59,004 nucleotides of DNA from Helicobacter anatolicus. GTDB lineage: Bacteria > Campylobacterota > Campylobacteria > Campylobacterales > Helicobacteraceae. Positions 54,259-59,004 of this stretch are shown here, piece after piece. The stretch's first letter is position 1. The number at the start of each line of letters is the position of its first letter. Under the pieces are notes generated by a model that worked only from the letters and a program-made list of their open reading frames with translations, ran no database searches and had not been told where the DNA came from. The stretch lies in the NCBI RefSeq assembly GCF_021300615.1, contig NZ_JAJTMY010000005.1:1-59004 (forward strand), written 5' to 3'. The position numbers and the translations under genes were made by a program.

Positions 54259-54892
54259 TTTATTACTTGAGGGCACACTAGATACATTGATAATGGTATT
54301 TTTTTCATCACTCTTTGCCCTCTTTTTTGGTCTTCCCTTGGGAGTTTTTTTATTTATCACACAAAAAGACTCTATCTTACCTATGCCACTAGTCAATAAA
54401 ATTTTAGGGCTTATAGTAAATATTACGCGTTCCTTTCCCTTTATTATTTTAATTGTTTTACTTTTACCTCTCTCACGATTATTGATTGGAACAAGCATTG
54501 GGGTAAATGCTGCGATTATCTCACTATCTGTAGCTACTATTCCATTTATTGCAAGACTTTTTGAAGGAGCATTATCTGAAATAGACAAAGGTCTTATTGA
54601 AGCAAGTATTAGTCTTGGGGCAAATAAATTTAATATTATTATAATGATTATTACAGAGACTCTCCCCTCACTTATTCACGCATTTATTATTGCTATTATC
54701 AATATTATTGGTTATTCAGCAATGGCAGGGGCACTTGGTGCAGGTGGGCTTGGAGATATAGCAATCCGCGTGGGTTATCAATCAAATCAGCCAGATGTGC
54801 TATTCTACACTGTTATTATTATCATTATTATGGTGCAAATCATTCAAACCCTTGGTGATTACATCGTAAAAAAATTAAAATCTCATCTCTAA
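54251..54892 (+). CDS. metI: methionine ABC transporter permease
   Basis: A 213-residue permease with five helices. MetI features are FGLPLGVFLFITQ, NITRSFPFIILIVLLLPLSRLLIGTSIG, ATIPFIARLFEGALSEIDKGLIEASISLGAN (EAA loop that contacts MetN), and GYSAMAGALGAGGLGDIAIRVGYQ. It overlaps metN by eight bases and is followed ten bases later by metQ. Confidence 0.95.
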   Translation: MIDLLLEGTLDTLIMVFFSSLFALFFGLPLGVFLFITQKDSILPMPLVNKILGLIVNITRSFPFIILIVLLLPLSRLLIGTSIGVNAAIISLSVATIPFIARLFEGALSEIDKGLIEASISLGANKFNIIIMIITETLPSLIHAFIIAIINIIGYSAMAGALGAGGLGDIAIRVGYQSNQPDVLFYTVIIIIIMVQIIQTLGDYIVKKLKSHL

Positions 54893-54902
54893 AGGATTAA
54901 AA

Positions 54903-55694
54903 ATGAAAATCTTAAAACTACTTTTTTTTGTGCTTTTTGCTTTTTTGCTAAATAGTTGTAACAATCATCAAGATAAAGAACATACAATCAAAGTCGGTGC
55001 CACCCCACTCCCCCATGCCCAAATTCTAGAATCTATCAAGCCAGAATTACAAAAACTCGGTTATGAACTAAAAATCGTGTCTTATGTAGATTATGTAACC
55101 CCTAATGAAGCACTTAAAGATGGATCGCTTGATGCAAACTTTTTCCAACATGCCCCATTTTTGCAAGCATTCAATACAGCAAAAAATGCAAATCTTATAA
55201 GCGTAGGTACAATTCATATTGAACCACTATCTATTTATTCTCATCAAATCAAAAATTTAGATTCCTTACAGGAAAATGACACTATCCTTATTCCTAATGA
55301 TCCTAGCAACCTTGCCCGTGCATTGATTTTATTAGACCACCTAAAACTTATCACCCTAAAAGATCCAAACAATCTCAATGCCACTATGCAAGAAATCACA
55401 AATAACCCCAAAAATCTCAAAATCATCCCCATAGAAGCAGCAATGCTTGCAAAAAATATTGATGATAAAAAAGTAAAAGCTATTATCATTAATGGCAACT
55501 ACGCATTGCAAAACCACCTACAAAATCCCATTGCGCAAGAAGATGGTCGCTCTCCTTATGCAAATGTGATTGCCACACAAGAAAAAAATAAAAATTCCCA
55601 AAAAATACAAGTACTTATGCAGGCTCTCCATAGCCAAAAAACAAAGGATTTTATCATGCAAACTTACCAAGGAAGTGTGATTCCTGCATTTTGA
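54903..55694 (+). CDS. metQ: methionine-binding lipoprotein
   Basis: A 263-residue substrate-binding protein. The signal peptide ends in a lipobox LNSC near residue 19. NlpA/MetQ features follow: IKVGATPLPHAQILE, SYVDYVTPNEALKDGSLDANFFQHAPFLQAFN, IPNDPSNLARALILL, and SPYANVIATQ. It delivers methionine to MetNI at the inner membrane. A hairpin-like GATCCC...GGGATC overlaps the stop but lacks a T-run. Confidence 0.95.
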   Translation: MKILKLLFFVLFAFLLNSCNNHQDKEHTIKVGATPLPHAQILESIKPELQKLGYELKIVSYVDYVTPNEALKDGSLDANFFQHAPFLQAFNTAKNANLISVGTIHIEPLSIYSHQIKNLDSLQENDTILIPNDPSNLARALILLDHLKLITLKDPNNLNATMQEITNNPKNLKIIPIEAAMLAKNIDDKKVKAIIINGNYALQNHLQNPIAQEDGRSPYANVIATQEKNKNSQKIQVLMQALHSQKTKDFIMQTYQGSVIPAF

Positions 55695-55967
55695 TCCCTA
55701 ATTGGGATCCCTCCCCCTTACAAAAATTACCTCATACATTACTAAAAAACTATCTTACATTTTACATCTATTTATAGCATTATCGATATTTTATAATTGA
55801 TTTATTGCTTTCTTTTAAACTAGATAAGTTTTAATGAATCTTACCTCTAACATAACATTAATAATTCTTTGCACACCATTTCTATTTTATAACACGACAA
55901 AATTTAATAAATATTTAAATTATTGTTACAAATCTTAAAAATAACTCTAAAATTATAATAATTTACA

Positions 55968-55978
55968 CCCCCCCCCCC
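55968..55978 (+). repeat. poly-C tract (11 C) upstream of surface-protein gene
   Basis: Eleven C in a row in otherwise very AT-rich DNA, 27 bases upstream of a TATAAT box and 83 bases before the start of the surface-protein gene. The longest C or G run I find elsewhere in the window is seven. Such tracts change length by slipped-strand mispairing in Helicobacter and Campylobacter. The rest of 55695-56060 shows no gene. Confidence 0.9.
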
Positions 55979-56004
55979 GCTCAATATTTGTTAAAATGCT
56001 GTAA

Positions 56005-56010
56005 TATAAT
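56005..56010 (+). promoter_or_regulatory. -10 box of surface-protein gene
   Basis: GTAATATAAT with TATAAT at 56005-56010. With a 17-base spacer the -35 would fall at about 55982-55987, just after the poly-C tract. The ATG follows CAGGAG 39 bases after the predicted transcript start. Confidence 0.6.
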
Positions 56011-56060
56011 AGATATTTTTTATTAAAAATTAATGATATATTTTTTCAGGAGAAATAATC

Positions 56061-59004
56061 ATGAAAACAAACCAAATAAAAAAATTCAAACTTTTCAAAC
56101 CAGTTATAGCAAGTTCACTGGCTTTAACTTTAGGTTGTGGGAATGCATATGCAAATGATGGCTACTTAGATTACACTCAAACTGATCCACAGACAAGCCC
56201 TGTAACAAGTTTGATATTATATAAGGATAAAACTGAGTTTCCATATGATGCTAATTGCAAGATTAATCATCATAACTGTATAAGTGATCTCAAAAAAGAC
56301 TTCTCCTTTATATTTGGGAAAAGAAAGGAATACACTCAAATAGATCTATATTTTAACACCATAATCTTTCAAGAGCAAATGAGTACGGCTAATCTAAATA
56401 TTTTAGGTAAAGGAAAAGTTTTTGATTTTTCAGACCATACTATGACTATTGATTTTTATGAAATGAAAAATAAAACCTTCAATTTCACTGCAGAAAGAGA
56501 ATTTAAGGGGAATATAACAATTTATGGTAGTGGCGATAACAACAAATTTGATGGGACTTTTGAACAGGGAGTAACAGGAACAATCAAAATCGGAACTGCT
56601 GACAACCTCTCTCGTGTCAACACTACTCTTGTTTTTGGAGATACTTCAGCAAAAGCCAATGCACGAAGTTCTTCTAAACAATTTAAAACAGATATTATGG
56701 TCAATGCTGCAAGTAATGCGAAGAATAGCTTCATCTATAAAGAAGACACTACTACACAAAAAATTTGGACAATTCAAGGGGTTAGTGAAACTATCTTTGA
56801 AAAGAATGCTACAATGCAATCTGGTAATGAAGTAATTTATACAGGATGGTGGCAAAATAATAAAGGAGCCGCTAAAGCTACTTTTACCTTCAAAGGAATG
56901 CAAAGCCTAATCAAAAATACAAAAGAAAATTCACAAGGAATAGCAGTCCAAGCAAATGCAAATCAAAGTGGAAAAACAGCAGAAAATATTCTTAATTTTC
57001 AAGGAAATGACTCCACAAATACAATCGAGGGTAAGATTATCGCAACAGCAAATCGTACTCTAGGAGATTCTAAAGGAAGCAATACAATCACCTTTAGCAA
57101 CCAAACTAAAACAAATGCAATCAAAGGAAATATCCTTACAGAAGGAAATTATAACTCAAAAAACAACATAACTTTCAACGGAAAAATTTCTAATACCATC
57201 ACAGGAAATATTAATACTTCAGCAGGAACAGCAACAATTACTTTTAAAAGTGACACAACAAATACAAATCCTGTCCATAGAATTATTGGAGACATCACAA
57301 CCACTGGGGTTAAGCAGAGTAATTTTGTCGGAAATAGTCAAACCAATATCCAGATCTCTAGTAAAGCCAATAGTACTAACACTTCTGAGGATCTAAAAAA
57401 TCTTTCATTCTTTGCAGGAAATATCACCACAGATGGACATAAAAGCAATACAAATATTATATTTGAAAACAGTATCTGGCTACCTAACTACATTGCAACT
57501 ACAGATATGAAAAAAGTAACCAGTGGAAATCTTCCAGAAATTCCATCAGGGACGCTGATTAATAGAAACAATGGAGCTACAAATATTGTCCTTAGAACTT
57601 CAAATGCTGTTTTAAATACTTTAGGTACTTCTATGTTTAACATAATTAATGCTGGAGATCAAAGTAAGGTTAATGTTGTTATCCAAGGTTCTGTTAATGT
57701 AGGTGCAAATATCACTTATGGAGGGAGATTTGATGGTGGTAATTATATTTGGGATGGAAAAGATAATGCAAATCAAACTACTTTTATCTTTGCAAATGGC
57801 AATAATATAAATTTTGGCGGCAACGAAAGCTTTACTAATTCTACAGACACTACAAATACTAATAACAAAGTCCTAGGTGTAACTTATCAAGATGGTATCA
57901 AACTTACACTAAAAGATAAAACGATTAAAAACTCTAATGGTGAAAATATTTCTTTCCTTAATACTTATAAAAATTACTTTATTTCAAAAGAGACAGATCC
58001 AATCCTCACTCTCACAACAAATCGCACAAACAATGGCGCTTTCAAAGACACAATTGTAATAGAAGGTCTACTTGTAGGTGATGTTGTAGCACTAGAAAGA
58101 AGTAATGCTAATAAAGACAAACATGCAGAGTTTGATGTAACCTTAAAAACAAATTCAGCATTCTTTGGTGGATTTGATTTTAGCAATCTCTTAAAGACAC
58201 AAAATGGTGCAAACCCACTTGATAAAACAAGCATCACTCTTGTAATGGAAAAAGGTTCAAAATTCTTTATTGATAGCTCTGTAACTTTACAAAATCTAAG
58301 CATCAAAAATGTAGATTTAAATCGCGAAGAAACACTAGTAAATACTTTTGCACAAAGTAATACTGTAATTGACTTAGGAAGTTATGGAAATGATAATAAT
58401 GCATTGCGTAAAGGAAGAGAAGATTTTAACCTTTTAAGTATTGGTGTGGTAAGTAATATGCAACCTCAATCTACAGAAGCTACCACAGGTTTAGAAGGAG
58501 AAAACGCACTCTTTAGAGTGTATGCAAATGCAAATGCAAAGCAAGAAACTGCCACTCTAGGTAAAGTGAAGGCAAAAAATGGAAGTGCTGAAAGTGGTAC
58601 TTATGGCCATGTATATAGTGATAGAATCATTGTAGATAATGCTAAAACTAATGACTCTAGCTCTGGCACTAATAATAGCTTACAAGAATATATCCAAGTA
58701 CTTTATGATGCAAATACAGATGCAAAATCTCTAAGTCATGCAAAAGGTACAGGTACAGAAACAGCAGGTAATATTGCAGTATTTACTGTGAAAAATAACG
58801 AAAGTGATAAAGCTCTAGTAGATTTAAAACCTGCAGATGTATTACAAGGTTTTGATGTTATTGGTACAACACTAGTAACAGAAACAACAGATAGAAATGG
58901 TAAAGTAAGTGCTATGCGTGATGCAGATAGCACAAATGGCTACACTACTTACTTTGTAGATAAAGTAGGAAGTAAAGGTGCTTCAGAATCTATCCAAAGT
59001 GCAA
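56061..59004 (+). CDS. large beta-repeat surface protein, probably autotransporter (3' end outside window)
   Basis: An open frame of at least 981 codons without stop that runs past the window edge. It starts MKTNQIKKFKLFKPVIASSLALTLGCGNAYA, an extended signal peptide (basic N-region, hydrophobic core, Ala-x-Ala end). The body is rich in Asn, Thr, Ser and Gly and shows many short beta-strand motifs such as ITFNGKISNTITGNIN, GNITTDGHKSNTNIIFEN and NTLGTSMFNIINAG. This is the pattern of beta-helical passenger domains of type V autotransporters in enterohepatic Helicobacter. The barrel, if any, is beyond the edge, so the class is inferred. The CAGGAG ribosome site fits the ATG. The upstream 11-C tract suggests on/off control. 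Confidence 0.75.
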   Translation, partial: MKTNQIKKFKLFKPVIASSLALTLGCGNAYANDGYLDYTQTDPQTSPVTSLILYKDKTEFPYDANCKINHHNCISDLKKDFSFIFGKRKEYTQIDLYFNTIIFQEQMSTANLNILGKGKVFDFSDHTMTIDFYEMKNKTFNFTAEREFKGNITIYGSGDNNKFDGTFEQGVTGTIKIGTADNLSRVNTTLVFGDTSAKANARSSSKQFKTDIMVNAASNAKNSFIYKEDTTTQKIWTIQGVSETIFEKNATMQSGNEVIYTGWWQNNKGAAKATFTFKGMQSLIKNTKENSQGIAVQANANQSGKTAENILNFQGNDSTNTIEGKIIATANRTLGDSKGSNTITFSNQTKTNAIKGNILTEGNYNSKNNITFNGKISNTITGNINTSAGTATITFKSDTTNTNPVHRIIGDITTTGVKQSNFVGNSQTNIQISSKANSTNTSEDLKNLSFFAGNITTDGHKSNTNIIFENSIWLPNYIATTDMKKVTSGNLPEIPSGTLINRNNGATNIVLRTSNAVLNTLGTSMFNIINAGDQSKVNVVIQGSVNVGANITYGGRFDGGNYIWDGKDNANQTTFIFANGNNINFGGNESFTNSTDTTNTNNKVLGVTYQDGIKLTLKDKTIKNSNGENISFLNTYKNYFISKETDPILTLTTNRTNNGAFKDTIVIEGLLVGDVVALERSNANKDKHAEFDVTLKTNSAFFGGFDFSNLLKTQNGANPLDKTSITLVMEKGSKFFIDSSVTLQNLSIKNVDLNREETLVNTFAQSNTVIDLGSYGNDNNALRKGREDFNLLSIGVVSNMQPQSTEATTGLEGENALFRVYANANAKQETATLGKVKAKNGSAESGTYGHVYSDRIIVDNAKTNDSSSGTNNSLQEYIQVLYDANTDAKSLSHAKGTGTETAGNIAVFTVKNNESDKALVDLKPADVLQGFDVIGTTLVTETTDRNGKVSAMRDADSTNGYTTYFVDKVGSKGASESIQSA

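Noticed and set aside
55693-55709. GATCCC/GGGATC hairpin overlapping the metQ stop
   Set aside because: A stem is possible, but no T-run follows, so it is not listed as a terminator.

Overview
The window is chromosomal DNA of a low-GC member of the Campylobacterota, almost certainly a Helicobacter other than H. pylori. The evidence is AT-rich coding sequence, many gene neighbourhoods that match H. pylori as I remember it (pflA with the phosphohexomutase, fabD with mtnN, tatB-tatC-queA-rsmG, ftsI-fliE-flgC-flgB beside ftsW, dapF beside an AI-2E permease, metG-cmoB-hotdog, cheV1-nspC, fecD-fecE, recA-eno-aroK), three sigma-54 flagellar promoters, and a glutamine synthetase with NLFKLT in place of the adenylylated-tyrosine motif. 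Features not expected in H. pylori are selB, a two-part class I fumarase, two pseudopilins, and a very large beta-repeat surface protein. No prophage, insertion sequence or CRISPR array was seen.

Layout. 1-6.8 kb, minus strand: an acetyltransferase, a candidate small RNA behind two Fur-box-like palindromes, a phosphohexomutase, the flagellar protein PflA, and a TonB-dependent receptor behind a TPP riboswitch. 6.9-13.5 kb: tRNA-Ser, fabD-mtnN-pseudopilin-pseudopilin, glnA, and sigma-54-driven flgE. 13.6-23.3 kb: argJ, a lysine/glutamate-rich repeat protein with a barrel-like C-terminus, the tightly overlapped tat-queA-rsmG operon, fumarase, a YdcH-like protein, recO and pncC. 23.3-23.8 kb: five tRNA genes (Lys, Glu, Val, Asp and a divergent second Glu). 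23.8-30.9 kb: a Dsb-like protein, ftsI, the rod genes fliE-flgC-flgB, ftsW, tpx, a permease and a small His-rich secreted protein. 31-43.5 kb: dapF, thioredoxin, a YeiH-type carrier, a hotdog protein, cmoB, a MurF-like protein, metG, selB, nspC, cheV, a radical SAM protein and an exonuclease. 43.6-55.7 kb: nusA, flgG, fecDE, gpsA, a DUF305 protein, recA-eno-ftsB-AMIN-aroK, the SRP RNA, and metNIQ. 55.7-59.0 kb: an 11-C tract and promoter before a long surface-protein gene that runs off the window.

The flagellar genes (pflA, flgE, fliE-flgC-flgB, flgG, cheV) form the main scattered functional group; three of their transcription units carry -24/-12 promoters, which implies coordinate control by RpoN. 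The most interesting regulatory elements are the 11-C tract before the surface protein (likely phase variation), the TPP riboswitch on an outer-membrane receptor (likely thiamin uptake), the Fur-box-like pair in front of a candidate small RNA, and a palindrome in the leader of the His-rich protein. All identifications come from reading the sequence and from memory of the families; no database search was run.
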